IMG/VR virus record: IMGVR_UViG_3300027788_000004 | Location: 1 to 64,000 of that record | Length of the DNA stretch: 64,000 bases | Direction: 5' to 3' (one strand) | From: a virus | Position numbers and translations under genes: made by a program | The notes under the pieces: generated by a model | Databases searched by the model: none | What the model saw: only the letters and a program-made list of their open reading frames with translations | What the model was told of the DNA's origin: nothing | Shown: positions 15,972 to 24,800 of the stretch, piece after piece | Layout of the letters: every line of letters starts with the position of its first letter | How positions within the stretch are numbered: the stretch's first letter is position 1

Positions 15972-17147
15972 ATGTCAAATAATTCCTACACTGCACATAT
16001 CCAACCTTTAGCAGATTTTGATTGGGAAGCTTACGAAGCTACCGATAGAAGCAAAAGAAAACACAACAAAAAGATCAAAGTAAAAAACGATAAAGATAAA
16101 GTTTTTTCACACGAGCCAAACGCTCAACACCTTTACGATTTAATAAACGACACTACTAAAGAGTTACTAATACCAAATGAAGGACATTTAGTTAAAGGTA
16201 CTATAGATTCAATAGGTAATAGATATGCATACGTGGATATCGGTTGGAGAGAATCTGCTCTATTAGATTTACACAAAGAAAAACCAGAATACATAGAAAG
16301 TTTTAGCGTAAATGCTGAAATTGATGTTATAATTAAACGATCTAATCTTCATCGTTCTGGTGAGTTAGAGGTTTCTTACAGCGAAGCAATCAAACATGTA
16401 AAATATAGAGAAATTTTCGATTCAATAGGACAACCAACCGCGTATCTAGCATATGTAAAGGAACTTATTCATGGTGGATACTTTTTAGATATTGAAGGAG
16501 TTAGATGCTTTATGCCAGGTTCGTTAGGTGGTGTAAATAAATTAGTAAATTTCGAAGAACTTTTAGATACATCTATTTATGTATGTCCTATAAACTATTC
16601 AAAAGAAAAAGATTATATTGTAGTTTCTCATAGAGATTATTTAAGAGCATTAATTCCACAGGCATTAGATGCCATTGATCCTGGTGATGCATTTGGTGGA
16701 TTTGTAACAGGAACTACTAGATTCGGAGTATTTGTCGAATTTAATAAATGTCTTACTGGTTTAATACATAAATCTGATTTAGATGAAGAGGATTTACATA
16801 AATTTAATAATAGAACTTTGACTCCTGGAGATGAAATCGACTTTACCGTTAAGGAATTAGCATCTAACGATAGAATAATTTTAACACAGAAGGAGTTTAT
16901 TCCGGTTATGGATCCTTGGAACGATGTTCTAGAGAAATATAATATACCGTCTGAGGTAACAGGTAAAATTAGAAAGAAAACTAAATATGGTTTATTTATT
17001 GAGTTAGAACCTAAAATTGTTGGTTTATTACATGTCTCTGATATTCCTGAATTTATTGATATAGACGGATTAGAAGAAGGCGAAGATATTACCCTAAATT
17101 TGATAAAAATTGAACCTGAATCTAAAAAGGTGTTCTTCAAAATATAG
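15972..17147 (+). CDS. Ribosomal protein S1-like protein (four S1 domains)
   Basis: Four S1 RNA-binding OB domains can be seen at about residues 70-125, 150-205, 230-307 and 322-391. Clear cores are VKGTIDSIGNRYAYVDIGW in the first, GGFVTGTTRFGVFVEF...GLIHKSDL in the third and VTGKIRKKTKYGLFIEL...GLLHVSDI in the fourth. The N-terminal 45 residues are basic (KRKHNKKIKVKNDKDK). Bacterial S1 usually has six domains, so at 391 residues this is a shortened version. Known S1 binds mRNA on the 30S subunit. A role in recruiting phage mRNA to the host ribosome is inferred. It is inserted between tail genes. Confidence 0.85.
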   Translation: MSNNSYTAHIQPLADFDWEAYEATDRSKRKHNKKIKVKNDKDKVFSHEPNAQHLYDLINDTTKELLIPNEGHLVKGTIDSIGNRYAYVDIGWRESALLDLHKEKPEYIESFSVNAEIDVIIKRSNLHRSGELEVSYSEAIKHVKYREIFDSIGQPTAYLAYVKELIHGGYFLDIEGVRCFMPGSLGGVNKLVNFEELLDTSIYVCPINYSKEKDYIVVSHRDYLRALIPQALDAIDPGDAFGGFVTGTTRFGVFVEFNKCLTGLIHKSDLDEEDLHKFNNRTLTPGDEIDFTVKELASNDRIILTQKEFIPVMDPWNDVLEKYNIPSEVTGKIRKKTKYGLFIELEPKIVGLLHVSDIPEFIDIDGLEEGEDITLNLIKIEPESKKVFFKI

Positions 17148-17155
17148 CGGGAATA

Positions 17156-17163
17156 TATAAATA
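17156..17163 (+). promoter_or_regulatory. TATAAATA, T4-type late promoter box
   Basis: This is an exact copy of the T4 late promoter -10 consensus. It lies in the 31-base gap before the 17179 gene, 15 bases ahead of the ATG. Confidence 0.35.
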
Positions 17164-17178
17164 AAAATATCCTCATAT

Positions 17179-18477
17179 ATGGACTTTAATGCTTATTCTG
17201 ACAAAAGGCTTGCGATAGCATCATACATTGGTTTAGAATTAGATTTCTTTTGTAAATTTAGTATAAAGAAGGTTGCTGAGAAATTTTCTTCTGTACTAAA
17301 GACTCCAGTAATCGTAATAACGACCGATGAATTTACCCCAGAAAATGGAAAATTTTATATAAAAGAATCTTATAGCCTAGGAAGCGAAAGATTTTCTTTT
17401 ATATCAGCTCCTATGCCATATTCTGAATCTAGACAAACGGTTATTAAGGCCTTTTCGTTAATTAAAGAGTATTGTTATACCGATGAGACTTGTATTGCCA
17501 AGGTAGATTATTCGTATAACGAAGCTTTGATCCCTATTAGTATTAAGAAATTAGATATTCTTAAATTTATTTTAGAATTTAATGAAGATATGATGTGGAA
17601 GTTTTTTCCTAGCCAAAAGGATTCTTTATATGTCAAATCTATTAAAAATATATTGCCGCAAAATAAATTTTATCGATCTGAAAATGTAAATGTACAAGAT
17701 TTTAACTATATTTTACCAAATATGGAATTCTTCGGAGTATTATTTAATCGCGTTAAAGATGGATTCGTAGAATTTAGATATATTGGCGGTAAAGATTATG
17801 AATATAAAATTGTAGAAGCATTAGATCTTATAGGTATATACAATGGTTTTTTATCTAAATGTTTATTTATGCCTAATTATACAGATAAAAATAAAGCGGA
17901 TCTTAAGAAAATAATTAAAAGCAGCGATCGTATACTAAAGGGTTATGATTCATATGAGCATTTTGCTGAAGCATATCCTAAAATTAAATTAACTGTAGAT
18001 CTAGATACAAATCCACAGATTATTAAGTCTAAATATGCTAAATTTAGAGATCAAATTTTTGACCTATTGGCTTCATCTGATATTACTGAAGGTTCTATAA
18101 ATTATGACAGTGCAATGTCTAGAATACAAATTGAAAATGTTATAGCAAACATTTATACAATACACGAATGGGAATTTATCAATTGTGATTTGGTTATTCA
18201 ATATGCAGAAAAATGTTCTTTCTTTGAATGCAGAATAAATAATTCATCGTTAAGTGAATGTAATTTATATAGGTTTTGTAAAGTTAAAAATTCTAGACTT
18301 AGAGATACATATATAAATAGAACAAGCGAAATAGAGAATACATATATAACAGGAAAATTATCAACTATTGAAGGAATTATAAAAGGTGGCAAAATTGCTA
18401 GTGGTAGACTTGGAATTCATTCGCAAGTATCAAAACAAACGGAACTAATAGATTATACAAAAATCTATAATAAATAA
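17179..18477 (+). CDS. Amidoligase-like protein with C-terminal beta-helix-like tail
   Basis: The N-terminus has YIGLELDFF (residues 16-24), matching the GxExEF start of phage putative amidoligases (glutamine-synthetase-like carboxylate-amine ligase fold). A later FVEFRYIGGKDYEYK (about residue 197) matches their hallmark EFR-x-x-GG-x-x-Y-x-x-K. The His-containing strand usual between these motifs is replaced by CIAKVDYSY, so catalysis is doubtful. Residues about 335-420 contain short repeats with turns (CDLVIQ, CSFFECRI, NSSLSECNL) resembling a pentapeptide or beta-helix. The substrate is unknown. It could be a structural derivative of the enzyme family used in the virion. Confidence 0.45.
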   Translation: MDFNAYSDKRLAIASYIGLELDFFCKFSIKKVAEKFSSVLKTPVIVITTDEFTPENGKFYIKESYSLGSERFSFISAPMPYSESRQTVIKAFSLIKEYCYTDETCIAKVDYSYNEALIPISIKKLDILKFILEFNEDMMWKFFPSQKDSLYVKSIKNILPQNKFYRSENVNVQDFNYILPNMEFFGVLFNRVKDGFVEFRYIGGKDYEYKIVEALDLIGIYNGFLSKCLFMPNYTDKNKADLKKIIKSSDRILKGYDSYEHFAEAYPKIKLTVDLDTNPQIIKSKYAKFRDQIFDLLASSDITEGSINYDSAMSRIQIENVIANIYTIHEWEFINCDLVIQYAEKCSFFECRINNSSLSECNLYRFCKVKNSRLRDTYINRTSEIENTYITGKLSTIEGIIKGGKIASGRLGIHSQVSKQTELIDYTKIYNK

Positions 18478-18488
18478 AGAAACGCAAA

Positions 18489-19301
18489 ATGGGAAAAACT
18501 GATCATTTCAAAAATGTATATAATGGACAAATTCCAGAAAACCAATTAGCTCAGGATGAATTTTTAGCAGAAGTTCAACAAGAGCTAACAGTATCTTGTG
18601 CATTACCATTTAGTGTACCGGTTACTGAACTTAAGCGTATTATTAAATATGCTGCTAAATGGTTTTACAAAAAGTATGAGTATTCTGTACAGGAAAGATA
18701 TTATGTAATACCTGCAGATAACTTTGAAAAGATACCTACATACTCTCAATATGGAACTATTAAAATGCCGGATTGCATTTACTCTATCATTGCTGTTAGG
18801 CAAGTTAAAGATGGATTTAGTTTATATGATCCTATGCAAAGTATGCCTGACTTTTCATTAGAGAAAGTTTTATTTAAGGATATTTATACAATAGATGGTT
18901 CTACGGAAGCATTAATGTATGCAACCATATACCAGTATTGGATAGATTTGGCAAGTCATGTTTTATTCCATCCAATTAGTTATAATTTTAATACTAACTC
19001 TAAGGAATTAGTTTTCTTAGGAGAAAAGCCACAAAACGATGTAGTTATAACAGTATATGAAGAATTGCCAGTAGGTTATTTAATGAAAGATGAAATCTTT
19101 TTTAGATATGTTTGTGCAAAAGCAAAAACTCAATTATCTAGAGTTCTTGGTACATTTGCATTTAATTTACCTGGAGGTGTGACTATAAATTATGATTTAC
19201 TTAGAGAAGAAGGTCAAAATGCAGTAGAAAAAATTGAAGAAGAAATAAAAACAGACGAAGGAATGGATTGGTTCTTCACATCCGGAAATGATAATAAATA
19301 G
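18489..19301 (+). CDS. Virion structural protein, possible neck/connector type, 270 aa
   Basis: Helical segments with aromatic residues (LKRIIKYAAKWFYKKYEYSVQ) precede a long beta-containing middle and an acidic helical C-terminus (VEKIEEEIKTDEG). The helical N-terminus followed by a PVGY...DEIFFRYVCAKAKTQLSRVLG helix resembles head-tail or neck proteins of myophages, but the match is only in style. It lies immediately upstream of the gp25- and gp6-like baseplate genes. A structural role is likely; the specific identity is open. Confidence 0.4.
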   Translation: MGKTDHFKNVYNGQIPENQLAQDEFLAEVQQELTVSCALPFSVPVTELKRIIKYAAKWFYKKYEYSVQERYYVIPADNFEKIPTYSQYGTIKMPDCIYSIIAVRQVKDGFSLYDPMQSMPDFSLEKVLFKDIYTIDGSTEALMYATIYQYWIDLASHVLFHPISYNFNTNSKELVFLGEKPQNDVVITVYEELPVGYLMKDEIFFRYVCAKAKTQLSRVLGTFAFNLPGGVTINYDLLREEGQNAVEKIEEEIKTDEGMDWFFTSGNDNK

Positions 19302-19397
19302 TAAAGGATAAATATATTATGATAATATGTGAATCTATCGTTGTGGTAGATGAAATTAAAAAAATAAAATGAGTATAATACTCTTACCAGAAAACAA

Positions 19398-19760
19398 ATG
19401 TTAAACGATCTTTATGCAAGAAATCCACAAGACCCCAATTACATAGTTGGGCAATTAGAAATGGAGAACAGCTTAGAATTATTCAAACAGCAAATAGAAA
19501 ACTGTCTATTTACCTCAAAAACTATGGTTTTGGGTAATATAGATTTTGGTGCAAGTTTAGATGAGTATATATGGTCGTTTAGTTTATCGTCTTCTGCTTT
19601 GAAGGCGGCAGTCACTCAACAAATAAACACATATTGTACATTAGGTAAATACTTTTCTTACGTAGTCGATGTCGAGTTTTTTAAGGGTACTGTTAAAGAT
19701 ATTGCACAAGTATCAATAGAAATAAATGGAACTGATAAGTTTTCAGTTATAGTAGGATAA
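19398..19760 (+). CDS. gp25-like baseplate wedge protein
   Basis: The size (120 residues) and pattern match the gp25/gpW family. A helical N-terminus precedes SLELFKQQIENCLFTSK, then GNIDFGASLDEYIWSF, helix SSSALKAAVTQQINTYC, and a C-terminal beta pair (SYVVDVEF, AQVSIEINGT). Family members form the conserved wedge core with gp6 and gp7-type proteins, whose genes follow directly. An 11-codon upstream reading frame (19369-19404) overlaps the start codon (see findings). Confidence 0.7.
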   Translation: MLNDLYARNPQDPNYIVGQLEMENSLELFKQQIENCLFTSKTMVLGNIDFGASLDEYIWSFSLSSSALKAAVTQQINTYCTLGKYFSYVVDVEFFKGTVKDIAQVSIEINGTDKFSVIVG

Positions 19761-19776
19761 AAACATAAAACATTAA

Positions 19777-21618
19777 ATGGCATTAGGAAATACAAATAAT
19801 AATTTTCTCGAAAAAAGTAAAATTAGATTTAGCGACTTAGTTAATCAAACTCAAGATTACTTAGTTAGGACTTATCAGAAGGCTAAGGCAACGTTTACGC
19901 CAGCATCTCCGTTTGGTCAAATACTTTCTGTATTACAGAATTTAACTCAAATGGTTTTCTATTATATAGAAGATGCGATCGTAGAATTAAATATATTTAC
20001 TGCGTTTAAGGAGCGATCAGTATACGGATTAGCTAGATTAGCTGGACATAATCCAACTAGGGCTATCAGCGCAAGAGGTACGTTTGCAATGAATATAAAA
20101 ACAGGTGCCCAAGGAGAATTAGGAATTCCTTATTTATTCGTTACTAATAATACTCGTATAATGAATGAAAACACAGGGTTAACTTATCTTGTTAAGGTAG
20201 ATAATGTTCAAGGGAAAATAAAAATTGATTTGACAGTTAATGACATATTTTATTTTAGAGTTATTCAAGGTGAAGTAGAAGAACAAACCGTTATTGCAAA
20301 TGGTTCTAATTTACAGAGTTATAATTTCAATTCTCCAAAATCAATAGAACAAGATAATGTTTTTGTATTTGTTAATGGTGAACAATATGGAATTGTAGAT
20401 TCGCTTTACGATATGACTAAAGATGAAAAATCATGCATATTAAAAACCGGAATTAACGATGGAATAGATGTTTATTTTGGTAACGAAGATTTTGGATACG
20501 TTCCTACTAACGGATCAAATATAACTGTTGAATATATTACAACAGCAGGTATTCGAGGAAATCTTTACGCAAATTCTGATATATTAACTTGGAAATTTAT
20601 GGATAAAGGTTCTAGTAATATAGGAGAAGAAGTTGATCTTAACGAAGTTTTTAATGTAAGTGTAGCAGCACCGTTAGTTTTAGGTTCTCCGGAAGAAAGT
20701 TTAGATTTAACTAGATTAATTGCCCCAAGAACTTCTAGAGCTTTAGTTCTTGCTAATTCAGATAATTATATAGCGTTTTTATCTAGATTCGATTTTTCTT
20801 ATGTTAATGCATATAATACGTATGACGATGAATATCTAGATGATGACAATGTAGTTTATTTATTTTTAGTACCAAACGTTCAAAGTAAATTATCGCTGGA
20901 TACCGATTATTATACCACGGCAGAATCTAATTTTGTTTTATCACAAGATGAAAAGAAAGCACTAATAACATACATACAAAAAAGCGGAAGACAGGTTGTT
21001 TCTACTGAATTGAGTGTAGTTGATCCTATAATTACAAGATACGAGTTAAATGTTTCTTTAAGAATCTTTTCTGGAGTAGATACTGATAGTTTACGTAGTG
21101 ATATTCTTGCATTATTAGCATCATACTTTATTAATGTTCAACGTAGAGATAAGATTCCTAAATCTGATATAGTTGCTTTATTAGAAACAGTTAGTGGTAT
21201 TGATTCAGTGAATATAGAATTTATTTCACAAGTAAACGAAGAGGCATTAATTAATGGATATTATTATAAGACTACTTACGAAATAGATGCAATCAGGTCT
21301 ATCAGAACTCCAATAACTACTAAAGTTATGCTGCAACGAAGTGCTGTTACTACCGCAGAACCTAACGGAACCGTTATAGAGAATCCTCAATTAGGTTTAG
21401 ATAAATTTGGAGACATTGAAATAGGACTTAATGAAATGCCTATTATACGAGGTGGATGGACCGACCACAATGGAGTATACATAAATACAGATATTAAAAA
21501 TAACAATATAGCATCAGTTAATATCATGATCGATGAAATAATTCCTGAGAATCTTTCTCAACAAATTATGACACAAAATAAAAACATCTTAATGAGTAAT
21601 GAAAGAAAAAAATCCTAA
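19777..21618 (+). CDS. gp6-like baseplate wedge protein (Baseplate_J family)
   Basis: This 613-residue protein has the Baseplate_J layout. The N-terminal helical part contains FTPASPFGQILSVLQNLTQM and a long helix; LARLAGHNPTRAISARGTF (about residues 86-104) is the hallmark segment where the hydrophobic beta domain begins. A middle beta region contains the recurring VEYITTAGIRGNL, and the C-terminal domain holds helices and strands (LRSDILALLASYF...IPKSDIVALLETVSGIDSVNI). T4 gp6 dimerises to form the baseplate wedge ring. It is directly downstream of gp25 and upstream of the gp7-like gene, as expected for wedge assembly. Confidence 0.8.
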   Translation: MALGNTNNNFLEKSKIRFSDLVNQTQDYLVRTYQKAKATFTPASPFGQILSVLQNLTQMVFYYIEDAIVELNIFTAFKERSVYGLARLAGHNPTRAISARGTFAMNIKTGAQGELGIPYLFVTNNTRIMNENTGLTYLVKVDNVQGKIKIDLTVNDIFYFRVIQGEVEEQTVIANGSNLQSYNFNSPKSIEQDNVFVFVNGEQYGIVDSLYDMTKDEKSCILKTGINDGIDVYFGNEDFGYVPTNGSNITVEYITTAGIRGNLYANSDILTWKFMDKGSSNIGEEVDLNEVFNVSVAAPLVLGSPEESLDLTRLIAPRTSRALVLANSDNYIAFLSRFDFSYVNAYNTYDDEYLDDDNVVYLFLVPNVQSKLSLDTDYYTTAESNFVLSQDEKKALITYIQKSGRQVVSTELSVVDPIITRYELNVSLRIFSGVDTDSLRSDILALLASYFINVQRRDKIPKSDIVALLETVSGIDSVNIEFISQVNEEALINGYYYKTTYEIDAIRSIRTPITTKVMLQRSAVTTAEPNGTVIENPQLGLDKFGDIEIGLNEMPIIRGGWTDHNGVYINTDIKNNNIASVNIMIDEIIPENLSQQIMTQNKNILMSNERKKS

Positions 21619-21856
21619 GAATTTATATAGCAAGGCTTTAGAGTTTGGTGTTAAACGTCTCCATAAAGGATTCGACTATCATCAAGAAGATATCATAGTG
21701 AAAAGGACTATGATGCCAAGATTTCAAAGTAACGAACCAATAAGAAAATTTTTATCTTATGTTAATGATGTTGTTGTAGAGCAAATAGATGCGGTTAAAG
21801 TAATTAGAACATATTTTAATTTCACAGTTCCTAAAAATGATAAGAATATAAACTAA
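21599..21856 (+). CDS. Hypothetical protein, 85 aa, between wedge genes
   Basis: The start codon lies inside the end of the gp6-like gene (20-base overlap), and the stop is 4 bases before the gp7-like start, so expression is coupled. The protein is basic, with an FDYHQEDIIVKRTMMPRF segment and a C-terminal strand pair (VKVIRTYFNFTVP). I do not recognise it. The sandwiching between two conserved wedge genes suggests a small wedge component or assembly factor. Confidence 0.5.
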   Translation: MKEKNPKNLYSKALEFGVKRLHKGFDYHQEDIIVKRTMMPRFQSNEPIRKFLSYVNDVVVEQIDAVKVIRTYFNFTVPKNDKNIN

Positions 21857-21860
21857 TATA

Positions 21861-24800
21861 ATGAGCTTAAAGAGACAAAATTATTCATGGTGGAGATTTT
21901 TTGATAAGGCTGGAGATAACTGCAACTTTACATATAACGAAGATCTTGATAAATGGACAGGTACTATTTATTTAGATAAAGTTTCTACTGATCTAATTGA
22001 ATACGAACCATTATACGTTTTACAGGAAGCTGAAACTCCAGTTCCTATGAACGCAGGTAATCTATACAGCCCAAAGAAATTAAATTTATCTTCTTGGTGT
22101 CCAGGAGCTACATATAATAATATACTCGCGAGGTGGAAAGATACTGAAGCTGGTTCTACATACTCTAACGTTCCTGAATTATTTTTATGGTCTATTGAAA
22201 ATTATCCAGGACCTACACCAACTGTAATTAAACATGATAGCTTAGATATAACATTAGATTCTAATGCTTTAGATTTAGTTGGTCCAGTTATACCTCCTGT
22301 TGGTGGCCTAACCGGTGGTACTGGTCAAGCTGTTGGTACATCGCCAGGTAGTACTTGGAATGCTGAGGCATTGTCTATCAGAGTAGGATTGCAATCTAAG
22401 AATGAAGATTCGTATTCGAGGACTTTACAACTAATAGATCCTAATTATTTATATGAAATTGGACCTAGTCCTAATAACTTTGGTTGTACTGCAGGAATTG
22501 GAGTAACTAGTATTGGTGCAACTCATGTATTTGCAGAAATTACATTTTACGGAGAAACTGAAGGTGAAGATGATCGATTAGAAACGATGATCGAAAATTT
22601 TGGATCAACTATAAATAATTCAGATTTTAAGATTTTTGATGATGTGGATATTAATGAAATTTTACCTGATTATATTAAATTAAATGCTAAAAGAAAGGAG
22701 CTATTATTAGAATGGGATAATATATTTCCTTTCACGGGTTCATACAAAGCTTTAATCAACATACTAAAATGGTTTGGGTACGACCAAGTTACTCTTAAAG
22801 AATACTGGCTAAATATCGATGAATATCTTGGAAAAAACGAAGCTGAAGAATCGAGAATACGATATAAGCAAACTCCTATTGAAGATTTATTTAGTACAGA
22901 GCCTAAAACTGCTTTAATGGGTGATGCGACAATGATACCTAATAAAGTTTATAAAAAGACTTCTAAATTTGGTTTATTTTATGACATAACTCGAGATAGT
23001 GGAAGCTTTGATGATGATGGTATACCTATTGTAGAAGAAGCATTCTTATTTAGTAATGAGGAAGTTCTTATAAAGTTATTTGCATTAAAACAAAAACTTA
23101 AAAATTATTTCTTACCTCTAAATGCAAGGATTGTTGATATCATTGGAGAGGCTGTTTACTATGCTCGATACGATGTAAATATATGGAATGATGTTTGTAG
23201 AATTGATGATATAGAATTAAACATAAATCCATGTGTTAAATTTATGCCAGAAGATGGATGTAGTTTAATAACTGACTTAGCACCTAATAATTTTATTGGA
23301 ATAAAAATACCACCAAATTTGAATATGGCTGGAAATACTCCATTCCTAGTTGAACAATTTGGTTTTACCGCTAACAACATTGGAGGTATACCTCTTAATA
23401 ATGCTGCGTATGGTGATACTTGGACATGGACTGATCAAGTGACTGGTGCTACATTAACATATACTAATACTTTAGTTGGAGCAACCCTAGGACAAATTAT
23501 ATCAGGGATGGCAGATCTTTGGAATTCCCAAACAATAGAACCTTTTAGTTCGTTTCAAGCTATGACTGGAGCAACCGGGACAGATGAGTGGGGTGTTATT
23601 GTTTCTTGGCCTGGAGGAACTGCATCTACTAATGGACCAACAGCAACTATGAATATCGGAACGTATGAATGGTTAACCGTTACACAAACTAGTATAGTAG
23701 GACCAACCGGTGGATCTGGACTAGGACCTATCGTTGGTGGAGCTCCTACTGGAGCATTATCATTTTGGACAGTATCTGCTTCTCCTGGAGCAACTAACGT
23801 TGGAGGTACTCACGGTCTACCAGCATTTGGTTCGGTTCCACCAGCATATCCTATCATATGGCATCTTCTAGGAGATGGTCCTCTTGCACAATACTCTAGC
23901 GCCTTTATGGGATGGTTTGGTAATAGTAATAGATCTATATATGATTTACCAGATGATCCATGTGCACCAATTGCAGCTCCATTTGTTTTAGAAAATTGTT
24001 CGTTTGAGTTAAATTGGGAAGATGCGAAAGTTACATATAATCAAGTAGATTGGGTACCTACATTGGCAGGTCCAACTCAATATCTGAATTTCTCAGGATA
24101 CGATTATACTTACATAGAAAGTTCATATCCGTTAGGATCTACAAATTCGTATGGACAAACTAGCACAGTATCTGAAGGTAGTGTTTTTGATCCACCTAAT
24201 TTCGGTAATTCAGGATGGCCTTTCTATAATACAGGAACTTATACATGGGGTCCTTATTTACCTGGATGTACATTTGGTTGTGGCCCAACTCCAGGAAGTC
24301 CTTATAACTGGAATGGTGGACCGACTATGAATTTCGGTATGACAAGCAGTATATTAGGTCCTACCGCAACATTTACTCCATGGAACAATCCGGTTGTTTA
24401 TAATTGGAATAATATAGGAAATGGAAACTTCTATGAATTAGAATGGATAATAACACATGATACTAGCGATTATACAGTTGAGAGTGGTTTATTAAGTTTA
24501 GAAGATGGAAATCAATTCCCAATTTTATTAGATTTAACTGGTACATATACAGTAGAATTAAGAATATATGATAGCACTGGTGGTTTTTCTAGATGGATAG
24601 AAAAAGCTGCTCTATGTGTTAATACAAAGGATTTAGACTTTATAGGACATTATCGTTCTAGAGTGTGTGATTATCAATGGGATACTAAAACGATCACTAG
24701 ACAAAGCGATATAGTCCCTGCTCCACCAAAACCAAATCTTCCAACATACGAAATGTATAATAGTACATGGAATTTACCTGTACAAGAGAATGAGCAAATG

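Noticed and set aside
19333-19351. Hairpin ATCTATC/GGTAGAT as a terminator
   Set aside because: The stem is short and AT-rich, and it is followed by A-rich, not T-rich, DNA.
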